Of a DNA stretch of 59,110 nt, positions 34,004-42,352 are shown in pieces; positions within the stretch are counted from its first letter, which is position 1, and each line of letters begins with the position of its first letter. The DNA comes from Anaerolineales bacterium (GTDB lineage: Bacteria > Chloroflexota > Anaerolineae > Anaerolineales > UBA4823), in NCBI GenBank assembly GCA_016932955.1, contig JAFGBV010000081.1, forward strand, positions 1-59,110, written 5' to 3'. The translations under genes were made by a program, and so were the position numbers. Under the pieces are notes generated by a model. That model was not told where the DNA came from, searched no databases, and was given only the letters and a program-made list of their open reading frames with translations.

Positions 34004-36457
34004 ATGTCCAGAAAACTTCCCCCACCACTTCTCGTGTCGCTTCTCAGTATTTTCATCCTTGCCACAAGCCTGGGAAACCCTGCACAGGCCCAGCAGCAAT
34101 CAGATATCATTCTCACCGCTGAAGCGGGTTTCGATGGACTGTGCAAGGATGGCGCGTGGATTCCCGTGCGTGTCACGGTGGAGAACAACGGGCCAAACCT
34201 GGAGGCTACCCTGCAGATCGTGACCAGCAATTCCTCTGGAACCCAAAACACTTACACCTATCCGATCAACCTGCCTTCCCAATCTCGTAAAGAAGCCACT
34301 TTGTTCATTTTCCCTGAAGGTTATCAAGACACAATCAGCGTTGAATTGATAAGCGATGAAGAAGTTATAGCCCAGCAAGCCCCGCGCCTGAAATGCCTGG
34401 ACGCGGCTGAGCTTCTCTTGGGGGTAATCTCCGGCAGCCCATCGGCGTTCAACGTGCTCGTTGAGCTGGAGACATTATCCGGCGGCGCTAGTGTTGCCCA
34501 GCTTGAGACGAGTGACCTTCCTGATCAAAGCCTTGCCCTGGAGGCGTTGGATGTCTTGATCCTATCAGACATAGATACAGGCAGCCTCAGCCAATCCCAG
34601 CGCCAGGCGCTACAAACTTGGGTTGCCGGCGGCGGGCAGCTGCTCGTCACGGGAGGCCCCGGCTGGCAGAAGACCAGCGCCGGCCTGGGCGATCTTATCC
34701 CCCTGATACCCAACAATACAATCAGCATCCCCAGTCTGCAAGCGCTGGCAGCATTCAGCCAGAGTGCTGAGGAGCTGGTAGAAACTGAGGCCGATATCCT
34801 CATCGCTGCCGGCGCCCTGACACCAGATGCACAGGTATTAGCCTGGCAGGAAGCAACACCGCTGATCGCCCACAGACAGGTCGGCCTTGGAGATGTCTAT
34901 TACCTGGCAGCGGATCCCGCATTAGAGCCGCTGCGAAACTGGACTGGGATCGCAGATCTATATGCTCGCCTGCTGAGCTGGCAGGCAGATGCACCAGCCT
35001 GGAAAGATGGTTTTAGGAACTGGACCAGCGCCGAAGAGGCTGCAACCAGCCTGCCGGGTTTAGATATTGGCTATGTATTGCTCATCTGCTGTTTCTTGGG
35101 CATCTATGTTATTGCTTTAGGGCCGGTCAATTATCTGGCGCTGCGTATTCTCAAACGCCGTGAGTTGGCCTGGGTGAGCATCCCGGTGCTGGTGCTCTTC
35201 TTCAGCGGCCTGTCCTTCCTGGTCGGAGGGCTCACTCGTGGCCGTCAGCCAGTGATTAATCAAGTCTCCGTCGTCCAGGTATGGCCTGGCAATCCCCTGG
35301 CGCGCGTCGATAGCATGGTGGGCATCTACGCTCCCCGCCGCGCTGCTTATCAGGTGGAACTGCAGGGCGATATGCTGATCCACCCGGTGCCCAATTCATC
35401 CTTCACCACCCAGCGCAGCATCACCGTCGTGCAATCCCCCAACCAGGTTTCGGTGCCCGATCTACGTATCGAGGTTGGCACAACGCGCGCCCTGGCTGTG
35501 GAAGGGATCATTCCTGCCCCAGATTTTAGCTCCGACCTGCGCCTGGAAATCAACGCTTTAGGAGTGTTCCTGCGCGGCTCCATTGCCAACAATAGCAGCA
35601 TCACCCTGGAAGGAGCTGTTCTTCTTTACCCCGGCGGGAAGATCGACGTGGGCAGTTTTCCGCCTGGCGTAACCTATCCGGTGGATATTCCCCTCGTCCA
35701 GGCTCAATTGGCTGGATATACAACCAGCGGGTCACCTTACACAACCAGCACAATATATCCTGGCGGGATGACCTCATCTTACGGATACTCTAGCAACGAT
35801 ACAACAATCTCGGATATTACAGGCAACTCATATTATTATGACGATGCCACAAGCTACCGCCGTTACCAGTTGCTCAACGGCCTGATGGGAAATTATTCGG
35901 GGTCAGCAGGGCGCGGCGGTGGTGTTTATCTCAGCGGCTGGACCAATCAAACCCCGCTCGATTTGAACCTAACTGGCAGAGCGTCCCGCAGTAATAACGA
36001 CACCCTTTATCTGATCGCCTTCAAACCCACCCTCCAAACGAGCGGGATGGTCCTCAGCCTGACCCCTGGCATCTTCGTCTGGCGCCCCGCTGTTGATTCG
36101 AGCGGCTACTACCAGACGATTTATGGCGGTTCCATCTATAGCGGCGAGCAATACCATTATGAGTTTTTGCTTGGCACGCCCATCCCATACCGTGTCATCC
36201 ATTCGTTGACCCTCAACATTGAGCAGCCAACCTATGAAAGCAAAGATATCGCCGACCTGGATGTCTTCTTATGGGATTACGAGCTGGCCGATTGGGTAAA
36301 GATGCCGTTGGAGAATTGGGGAGCGCAGAATATTCCCTACCCGGAGCGCTACGTCGGCCCCGGCAGCGCCATTCACATCCGCCTCAGCAACACCTCTGCG
36401 GTGCAGCAGTATTTTTCGATCTCGCGCCTCGATTTTACGCTGGAGGTAGAGCCTTAG
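34004..36457 (+). CDS. Large envelope protein of an ABC-linked operon
   Basis: This 817-residue protein has a signal peptide (about 1-30), an Ig-like region and then a flavodoxin/GATase-like fold. The stretch LEALDVLILSDID and VAGGGQLLVTGGPGW (about 180-225) is typical of DUF4350/GldG-like proteins. Two membrane helices at about 355-378 and 392-412 flank a basic cytoplasmic loop. The C-terminal half is beta-rich and extracytoplasmic, with low-complexity Ser/Tyr/Thr segments near 575-640. It begins an operon with an ABC ATPase 8 nt downstream, a permease and a Gln-rich membrane protein. A role as accessory subunit of that ABC system is likely from position only. Confidence 0.8.
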   Translation: MSRKLPPPLLVSLLSIFILATSLGNPAQAQQQSDIILTAEAGFDGLCKDGAWIPVRVTVENNGPNLEATLQIVTSNSSGTQNTYTYPINLPSQSRKEATLFIFPEGYQDTISVELISDEEVIAQQAPRLKCLDAAELLLGVISGSPSAFNVLVELETLSGGASVAQLETSDLPDQSLALEALDVLILSDIDTGSLSQSQRQALQTWVAGGGQLLVTGGPGWQKTSAGLGDLIPLIPNNTISIPSLQALAAFSQSAEELVETEADILIAAGALTPDAQVLAWQEATPLIAHRQVGLGDVYYLAADPALEPLRNWTGIADLYARLLSWQADAPAWKDGFRNWTSAEEAATSLPGLDIGYVLLICCFLGIYVIALGPVNYLALRILKRRELAWVSIPVLVLFFSGLSFLVGGLTRGRQPVINQVSVVQVWPGNPLARVDSMVGIYAPRRAAYQVELQGDMLIHPVPNSSFTTQRSITVVQSPNQVSVPDLRIEVGTTRALAVEGIIPAPDFSSDLRLEINALGVFLRGSIANNSSITLEGAVLLYPGGKIDVGSFPPGVTYPVDIPLVQAQLAGYTTSGSPYTTSTIYPGGMTSSYGYSSNDTTISDITGNSYYYDDATSYRRYQLLNGLMGNYSGSAGRGGGVYLSGWTNQTPLDLNLTGRASRSNNDTLYLIAFKPTLQTSGMVLSLTPGIFVWRPAVDSSGYYQTIYGGSIYSGEQYHYEFLLGTPIPYRVIHSLTLNIEQPTYESKDIADLDVFLWDYELADWVKMPLENWGAQNIPYPERYVGPGSAIHIRLSNTSAVQQYFSISRLDFTLEVEP

Positions 36458-36464
36458 GCAACCT

Positions 36465-37424
36465 ATGACAGCCATTATCGAGATTCAGAACCTCACCAAG
36501 CAGTTTAACGGTCGCACTGCCGTTGATGCGCTCGACCTGGTTGTTAATGAGGGCGACATCTTTGGCTTTGTCGGGCCGAATGGCGCCGGAAAGACCACCA
36601 CCATTCGCATCATGTGCAGCCTGCTTGCCTCCACCAGGGGTGATATCCTTGTCGCAGGACATTCAGTGCAAAAGACACCCCGCTTGGTGCGCGGGGTGAT
36701 CGGTTATATGCCAGACTTCTTCGGCGTGTACACCGACATGCTGGTTTGGGAATACCTTGACTTCTTTGGCGCCTGCTACAATCTCCAACGCCAGAAGCGC
36801 CCCGAGCTGATCAAAGATCTTCTTGAGCTTGTTGATCTATCTCACCGCCGCGACGACCCCGTAGATCGCCTATCTCGTGGTATGAAGCAACGCCTCAACC
36901 TGGCGCGCACGCTCATCCATGATCCGCAGGTGCTCGTCTTGGATGAGCCCGCTTCTGGCCTTGATCCACGCGCGCGGGTGGAAATTCGCGAGCTGCTGAT
37001 GGAGCTGGCACGCATGGGTAAAACGATTTTCTTCTCCACCCACATCCTCTCTGATGTAGCAGAGATATGCACCCGGGTGGGGATCATCGAGGCCGGCAAA
37101 CTGGTAGCCAGCGGCACGCTGGAAGAGCTCCAGCAACATCTCATGCCCCACCGCCAGGTACGCATCTCCGTTCTAGGCAGCGCAAAAGAAGCGCTGGCTT
37201 TCCTCAACGACGCTTCAGGTGTGCTAAGCGTCGATGAGCTGCCCAGTGGCAACCAGGAGGAGCGCATATCCCGCTTGGAGATTGCCTACACAGGTGAAGA
37301 TGCGGCACTAAGCACATTATTAGCCGGATTGGTGCAGCGCGGCGTCCCTATATTGAACTTTAGCGTCGACAGCCGCGACCTGGAAGAGGTTTTCATGCGT
37401 GCAACGAAAGGATTGGTCACATGA
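36465..37424 (+). CDS. ABC transporter ATP-binding protein (ABC-2 type)
   Basis: This 319-residue ATPase has Walker A GPNGAGKTTT at about 38-47, signature LSRGMKQRL at about 138-146, Walker B VLVLDEPASGLD at about 157-168 and the H-loop in FFSTHIL. The extra C-terminal 90 residues match the tail of ABC-2 ATPases of the GldA/CcmA kind. It powers the permease encoded next. The reading frames overlap by 4 nt (ATGA). The cargo is unknown. The large extracytoplasmic partner suggests an envelope function, not simple drug export. Confidence 0.93.
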   Translation: MTAIIEIQNLTKQFNGRTAVDALDLVVNEGDIFGFVGPNGAGKTTTIRIMCSLLASTRGDILVAGHSVQKTPRLVRGVIGYMPDFFGVYTDMLVWEYLDFFGACYNLQRQKRPELIKDLLELVDLSHRRDDPVDRLSRGMKQRLNLARTLIHDPQVLVLDEPASGLDPRARVEIRELLMELARMGKTIFFSTHILSDVAEICTRVGIIEAGKLVASGTLEELQQHLMPHRQVRISVLGSAKEALAFLNDASGVLSVDELPSGNQEERISRLEIAYTGEDAALSTLLAGLVQRGVPILNFSVDSRDLEEVFMRATKGLVT

Positions 37425-38329
37425 ATCGCATTCTTGACAATCCGGTTTTGCTCAAAGAGTTTCGCGGGCGCATGCGCGGCGGCAAAGCTTTTATCCTGTT
37501 GACCATTTATCTGGTTTTGATGAGTGGTGTGGTCGGCGTGGTGCTGCTTACTTTTGCTGCCGCCAGTGATTCCCCCGGCAGCAGTGACATCACCGAACTG
37601 GTCGGTAAGATTCTTTTCTGGACCGTGGCCGCCATCGAAATGATGATGATCTGTTTCATTGCTCCCGCCCTCACCGCCGGCGCCATCTCCTCCGAACGCG
37701 AGCGCCAGACCTATGACCTTCTGCGCACCACCTTGCTCTCTGCGCCTGAGCTCGTTTTTGGAAAATTTGCCTCTGCGCTTTCCTTTTTGCTCCTGATGCT
37801 CTTCGTCGCTTTTCCCTTGCAAAGCCTGGCCTATCTCCTGGGGGGCGTGGCAGTTGAGGAAGTGTTTATCTCCTTCTTGCTGCTGGTTGTTACCACCCTC
37901 GTTTTTAGTGCGGCGGGGCTTTTTGTATCATCCTTCACCCGCCAGACCCTTGTTTCCACCGTGATCAGCTATATCGTTGCCAATGGCATCATCTTTGGCA
38001 TCCCGGCTATCGTCTACTCCACACTCTCATTTGTTGCCGGGATCGGCCTGAGCAATCCCAATTTCACCACCTTCCAGGAAACCCTGCTTACCGTGATCGT
38101 GCTCATTGTCGGCTGGGCTTTTGTAGCGGTCAATCCCATTGCTACTGCCATCGCCACCGAAGTGATTCTCATCTCCGAGCAAAGTGCTTTCTACGCATCC
38201 ATCCCGCTGCCGAATGGCTGGTCTTTCCCCATTATTTCGCCATGGATCGGCTATGTATTATTTTACACTCTCATCAGTCTGGTCTTGATCCTGTTGAGTA
38301 TTCGCCTGGTGAGGAGGGTAGAGCGGTGA
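37421..38329 (+). CDS. ABC-2 type permease
   Basis: This 302-residue protein has six predicted membrane helices and the typical ABC-2 intracellular segment ISSERERQTYDLLRTT after helix 2. The opening NPVLLKEFRGRMR is a common start for this permease group. It forms the membrane channel for the upstream ATPase. Start and stop are both coupled: ATGA with the ATPase gene, and the stop overlaps the GTG of the following gene. The strict coupling of four genes suggests one stoichiometric complex. Confidence 0.9.
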   Translation: MNRILDNPVLLKEFRGRMRGGKAFILLTIYLVLMSGVVGVVLLTFAAASDSPGSSDITELVGKILFWTVAAIEMMMICFIAPALTAGAISSERERQTYDLLRTTLLSAPELVFGKFASALSFLLLMLFVAFPLQSLAYLLGGVAVEEVFISFLLLVVTTLVFSAAGLFVSSFTRQTLVSTVISYIVANGIIFGIPAIVYSTLSFVAGIGLSNPNFTTFQETLLTVIVLIVGWAFVAVNPIATAIATEVILISEQSAFYASIPLPNGWSFPIISPWIGYVLFYTLISLVLILLSIRLVRRVER

Positions 38330-39987
38330 ACACTGCCGACGCAGCGCCTGGCTTTGATCTGCTCACGCAGCGTCTGGCGAGATGGACCCGCTGGCTGCGT
38401 TTTCGTCGCGCCTTCAACTGGGCAGGCTATGGGTTGGTCTTTGGCCTGGCATTCGGACTGGGTCTGGGGCTGGTAGCCCTGCTGGCTGCTCGCCTGCTGC
38501 GTCCAGAATTCATCCTTGCCTCGGTTGGCACAGGCTTGCTTAGCCTGGCTGTCGCAGCGCTGGTAGGATATCTCTGGCCCCTCTCCCAGCAGCAGGCTGC
38601 AGTGCACCTCGACCGCGCCCTGGGCCTCAAGGAACGCGTCAGCACTGCCCTGGAACTGGCGCAGGAAGGTGCAGCGCGTGTACCCGAAGAAATGATTCGC
38701 CACCAGCTTGTCGATACCCTGTCTGCCAGCCATCCGGTCGACATACACAACAGGCTGCCCTTACGCATCCAACGCACACAAGCGCTGGTTGCAGCCTTGC
38801 TACTCGCCGTGGTTGTGCTGGTCTCGCTGTGCGGCGACCAGCTCTTCCAGGCTACCCTTCACCGCCGCAACCTGCAACAGTCCATCGCTGAACAGATCGC
38901 CCAGATCGAAACACTGCAAAACGCCATTGAAAACAACCCCACCCTCACACCTGAACAGCGCCAGGAGCTGCTCCAGCCATTGGAAGAAGCCATCCAGGGC
39001 TTGCAAGAGGCCGAAACCACCGAGCAAGCGATCTCCGTCCTCACTGCAGCGGAAGAAGAGCTGCAAGCGCTGGATGACCCGCAGGCTTCCGAACAGGCTG
39101 AAGCCTTGCAACAAGCTGGCAGCAGCCTGGCACAGCAAGAGGGCAGCCCCTTACAAAGCTTTGGCGAACAGCTCGCCGAGGGAGATATCCTCAACGCAGC
39201 CCAGGAGCTATCTCAGGTCGACCCCTCTGAGTTAAGCCCGGAAGAAGCCGCAAAAATGGCTGAGCAGCTCCAAGAAGCAGCGGAGGCTTTGCAAAACAGC
39301 AACCCGCAATTGGCCGAACACCTCCAAGAGGCAGCCCAGGCATTGAACGATGGCGACCCCCAGGCTGCCCAGCAGGCCCTGCAACAAGCCGGTCAAAGCC
39401 TCTCCCAGGCGGGTCAGCAAATTGCCCAATCGCAGGCAGCGGGCCAAGCTGCATCGCAGTTGCAGCAGGGCCAACAGCAGATCATCCAGGCGGGAGGCAG
39501 CGGACAGCAAGCTCAAAATGGGCAGGGGCAAGGCCAGGGCGCGGGTGAAGGCCAGGGCCAGGGACAAGGGCAAGGGCAGGGTGAGGGTTCCAGCAGCCAG
39601 CAGGGGCAGGAAGGTGCAGGTGGTGGATCCGGTAAGGGCACGGGAGACAGCGGAGATGTTCAAGGACAAGAGGCTGGCTCCGACCCGATCGCCCAGAACA
39701 ATGGACCCGGCGATGGCGGGGAAGCGCCCTATGAGCCGATCTATGCCCCTCAGCGCCTGGGCGGGGAAGGCGGGGAAGACGTGACCCTGCCAAGCAGCGG
39801 GGAGCCGGGCGAGCTGGTGCTTGGCGAGGGTGACACCACACCCGGAGAGCCGAGCCAGAGCACCGTTCCCTATGTGGACGTCTACGCTTACTATGCCGAG
39901 TTTTACCGGCAGGCGATAGAGAATGGCCAGGTGCCCATCAGCATGCGCGAGTTCGTGCGCCGATACTTCTCTTCGCTGGAACCCTAA
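38326..39987 (+). CDS. Gln-rich coiled-coil membrane protein of the ABC operon
   Basis: I start this 553-residue protein at the GTG at 38326. It overlaps the permease stop and has GAGGAGGG 7 nt upstream. A longer frame from 38242 runs inside the permease gene. Three hydrophobic helices (about 35-58, 65-88 and 153-175) are followed by a Gln/Ala/Glu-rich coiled coil (about 180-390). A Gly-Gln repeat region (about 400-450, GQGQGQG-like) and a Gly/Glu-rich stretch follow. The C-terminal 45 residues, ending ISMREFVRRYFSSLEP, are well ordered and look like a conserved docking tail. The family is not recognised. It is probably a scaffold of the ABC complex. Confidence 0.8.
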   Translation: MNTADAAPGFDLLTQRLARWTRWLRFRRAFNWAGYGLVFGLAFGLGLGLVALLAARLLRPEFILASVGTGLLSLAVAALVGYLWPLSQQQAAVHLDRALGLKERVSTALELAQEGAARVPEEMIRHQLVDTLSASHPVDIHNRLPLRIQRTQALVAALLLAVVVLVSLCGDQLFQATLHRRNLQQSIAEQIAQIETLQNAIENNPTLTPEQRQELLQPLEEAIQGLQEAETTEQAISVLTAAEEELQALDDPQASEQAEALQQAGSSLAQQEGSPLQSFGEQLAEGDILNAAQELSQVDPSELSPEEAAKMAEQLQEAAEALQNSNPQLAEHLQEAAQALNDGDPQAAQQALQQAGQSLSQAGQQIAQSQAAGQAASQLQQGQQQIIQAGGSGQQAQNGQGQGQGAGEGQGQGQGQGQGEGSSSQQGQEGAGGGSGKGTGDSGDVQGQEAGSDPIAQNNGPGDGGEAPYEPIYAPQRLGGEGGEDVTLPSSGEPGELVLGEGDTTPGEPSQSTVPYVDVYAYYAEFYRQAIENGQVPISMREFVRRYFSSLEP

Positions 39988-40044
39988 TCCCTCCGTTTCA
40001 TGCTAAAATTAGGGGCAGACAATCGCAGATCGTCCTTGCCCAAC

Positions 40045-41931
40045 ATGGATCCCAAAAGCCTCCCAAAAGTGCTCTACATTGAGGACACCCCCGATGCACG
40101 CTCGCTGGTGAGCCGCGTGCTCGCGCGGGATTTCATCGTTTTGGAGGCTGGCGATCCCCTCAGCGGCATCGAGCTGGCAATCGAAACCGAGCCCGATCTG
40201 ATCCTGCTGGATATCAACCTGCCCCACCTCAGCGGGCGTGAGGTTGCCGCGCGCCTCAAACGTTTGCTCCCCAATACCACACTGGTAGCCTTCACCGCCG
40301 ATACCTCCCCAGGCGCGCGTGAGCGCGCCCTGGCAGCAGGCTGTGTCGGCTACCTGACCAAGCCATTGGATGTCGACACCTTCCCTGATGAGGTTGCAGC
40401 ATTCCTGAAAGGTAAACGCGAAGACCTGCCCGACCGCGCCCGCCACGAGAAGGCTTTCCAGGATGAGCTTGTGGAGCGCCTGGAAGATCGCGTGCGTCAA
40501 TTAACCAAAACCGCCGAACGGAATGACTTCCTCAACGAACAAAACAAAATCCTGATCGCCGGATTGCAGCGCCGCCAGCATCTACTAGAGGCAGCCGCCC
40601 GCGTTGGCCACACCATCACCTCGATCCTCCATCTTGACGAGCTCTTACGTGTGACTGTGGATGTGATCTGTGAGGAATACGGATTTGACTATGCTGGCAT
40701 CTTTCTGCTCGACGCCGCCAGCCAATGGGCCGTCCTGCGCGCCGGGCGTGGTACTCCCGGTCAAGCCATGCTCGAGGCAGGTTACCAGATACCCCTCGAC
40801 CAATCCACTGTTGTGGGGGCTGCCATAAACACCCATCAGGCCTGCAACCTCATCGACCTGGACAATAGCGCCCATCCTTCCATACTCGGCATGCACTCCG
40901 AGATAGCACTTCCCCTCGACGCCTCGAACCGAGTGCTTGGCGCGTTGACCGTTCTCAGCGTCAAGGATAACGCATTCCAGGATGAGGATGTGGCAGCCTT
41001 GCAAACCCTGGCTAACCATGTGGCAACAGCCATTGACAATGCCCTCCTCCTACAGGATCTGGAACATGCTAACCAGGAGCTCCTGCGCAATAAAACCCTC
41101 GCCGCCATCGCCACCACCACCGGTGAGACAATTCACTGGGTCGCCAATAAAGCCGCACCCATCCCTGCAAGCGCCCGCCGCGTGCGCGAAGACCTGGTCA
41201 GTCTGGTAGCATTGTTCCACACATTACTGGATCTCCCCTCTGAGCAGCGCCAGCAGCACCCAATGTGGCCTGAAATGGAAGACACCTTCCACACCCTCAT
41301 CCAGCAAGGTTTTGACCTACAGCCGCCAGCCTTCATCCTGCCTGGAACGCTGGAATCGATCTTTGAGGATTTGTCCATTATCGAGCAGGGCGCCACAAGC
41401 ATCCTGGATGTCAAAGAAGACCTCATTGGCCCGGTGCGCCTCCAACACCCCGAGGAGATCAACATTCCCGATCTTTTAGATCAGACCATCTTCCAAATGG
41501 CCTTGCCCAATGGTGTAATCCATACAGATTATGCGCCAGGTATCCCCCACATGCGGGGCGATATACGCCAGATCGGTCAGGTATTTAATAACCTGATCAA
41601 GAACGCCTGGGAGGCAACCTTCAATCAGCCCAACCCATCCATCCAGGTCACCGCCCGCCTGGCAGACGAGACGGCATCCCAAACTCAACGTTATATCCAG
41701 GTGCAGGTCAGTGATAATGGCCCAGGTATTCCTCCTGGTTTATTAGATAAAATCTGGGTCTCATTCTTCACCACGAAAAGTGAGCGCGGTGGCACTGGCT
41801 TGGGCCTTTCAGCCTGCCTGGCAATTATCAATCAGTTCGCCGGGAAAATATCCGTGGAAAGCAAGGTAGGTAGTGGAACTACATTTACCATTCTGCTGCC
41901 TGTAACATCGGATCGTGAAGGATCATCATAG
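40045..41931 (+). CDS. Receiver-GAF hybrid histidine kinase
   Basis: The order is a CheY-like receiver (about 8-125, phosphoacceptor Asp in LLDINLP, Lys in LTKPLD), a coiled coil, GAF (about 180-330), a helical segment with IHWVANKAAPI and a HATPase_c domain (about 510-620). The ATPase domain has N-box NNLIKNAWEA, G1 DNGPGIP and G2 GTGLGLS. There is no classical HisKA H-box. The conserved His of IHWVANK is the candidate phospho-site. The start is uncertain. ATG at 40045 begins just before the receiver, while ATG at 40000 lies on top of a TAAAAT box (40004-40009) and has no ribosome site. It is followed by a lone receiver gene. Confidence 0.85.
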   Translation: MDPKSLPKVLYIEDTPDARSLVSRVLARDFIVLEAGDPLSGIELAIETEPDLILLDINLPHLSGREVAARLKRLLPNTTLVAFTADTSPGARERALAAGCVGYLTKPLDVDTFPDEVAAFLKGKREDLPDRARHEKAFQDELVERLEDRVRQLTKTAERNDFLNEQNKILIAGLQRRQHLLEAAARVGHTITSILHLDELLRVTVDVICEEYGFDYAGIFLLDAASQWAVLRAGRGTPGQAMLEAGYQIPLDQSTVVGAAINTHQACNLIDLDNSAHPSILGMHSEIALPLDASNRVLGALTVLSVKDNAFQDEDVAALQTLANHVATAIDNALLLQDLEHANQELLRNKTLAAIATTTGETIHWVANKAAPIPASARRVREDLVSLVALFHTLLDLPSEQRQQHPMWPEMEDTFHTLIQQGFDLQPPAFILPGTLESIFEDLSIIEQGATSILDVKEDLIGPVRLQHPEEINIPDLLDQTIFQMALPNGVIHTDYAPGIPHMRGDIRQIGQVFNNLIKNAWEATFNQPNPSIQVTARLADETASQTQRYIQVQVSDNGPGIPPGLLDKIWVSFFTTKSERGGTGLGLSACLAIINQFAGKISVESKVGSGTTFTILLPVTSDREGSS

Positions 41932-41942
41932 TGGAGGCAGAT

Positions 41943-42350
41943 ATGACGCATACACGAAAAATCCTGCTAGTTGATGATGAGCCGTTGATCCTGCGCAGTA
42001 TGCAGAAAACACTGCTGCGTGCAGGCTATATTGTTGCAACTGCCAGGAACTGCACAGAAGGATTGGCTGCTTACGAGGCTGCGCAGGGAAGCGATGCGCC
42101 TTTCCACATTGCACTCTTAGATCTGAACATGCCTGGCTTTGATGGCGGCGAGACTTCCGGCGCAGGCATGGAGCTTATCAGCGCCATCATCAAACGCCAG
42201 CCAGAATTTCCCATCATCGTACTCAGCGCTTACGATGATGTTGGCAAGGTTAAAGAAGCCGTAGCCCGCGGGGCGCGTGGCTACTGCGTGAAAGGGCGCG
42301 AAAAGACTCTGCTCGATCAGATCAATCATGTTTTTGAGGAGAATTCATAG
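41943..42350 (+). CDS. Stand-alone response regulator receiver
   Basis: This 135-residue protein is a single CheY-like receiver. Acidic pair VDDEP is near the N-terminus, the phosphoacceptor Asp is in LLDLNMPGFDG (about 56) and Lys is in GYCVKGRE. A short Gly-rich insertion (GGETSGAG) follows the phospho-site. There is no output domain, so it acts by binding a partner or as a phosphorelay element. The ATG at 41943 has GGAGG 5 nt upstream, and an overlapping GTG at 41931 is rejected. It sits between two GAF kinases, with 2 nt to the second, which are its probable phosphodonors. Confidence 0.88.
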   Translation: MTHTRKILLVDDEPLILRSMQKTLLRAGYIVATARNCTEGLAAYEAAQGSDAPFHIALLDLNMPGFDGGETSGAGMELISAIIKRQPEFPIIVLSAYDDVGKVKEAVARGARGYCVKGREKTLLDQINHVFEENS

Positions 42351-42352
42351 CT

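Noticed and set aside
39480..39620. Possible tandem DNA repeat or CRISPR-like array
   Set aside because: The repetition is irregular GGNCAG codon usage in a Gly-Gln protein segment. Units vary and there are no spacers.
39191..39669. Leu-rich minus-strand frames in the Gln-rich gene
   Set aside because: They are the reverse reading of CAG/CAA repeats. The plus frame has a ribosome site, coupling and an ordered C-terminus.
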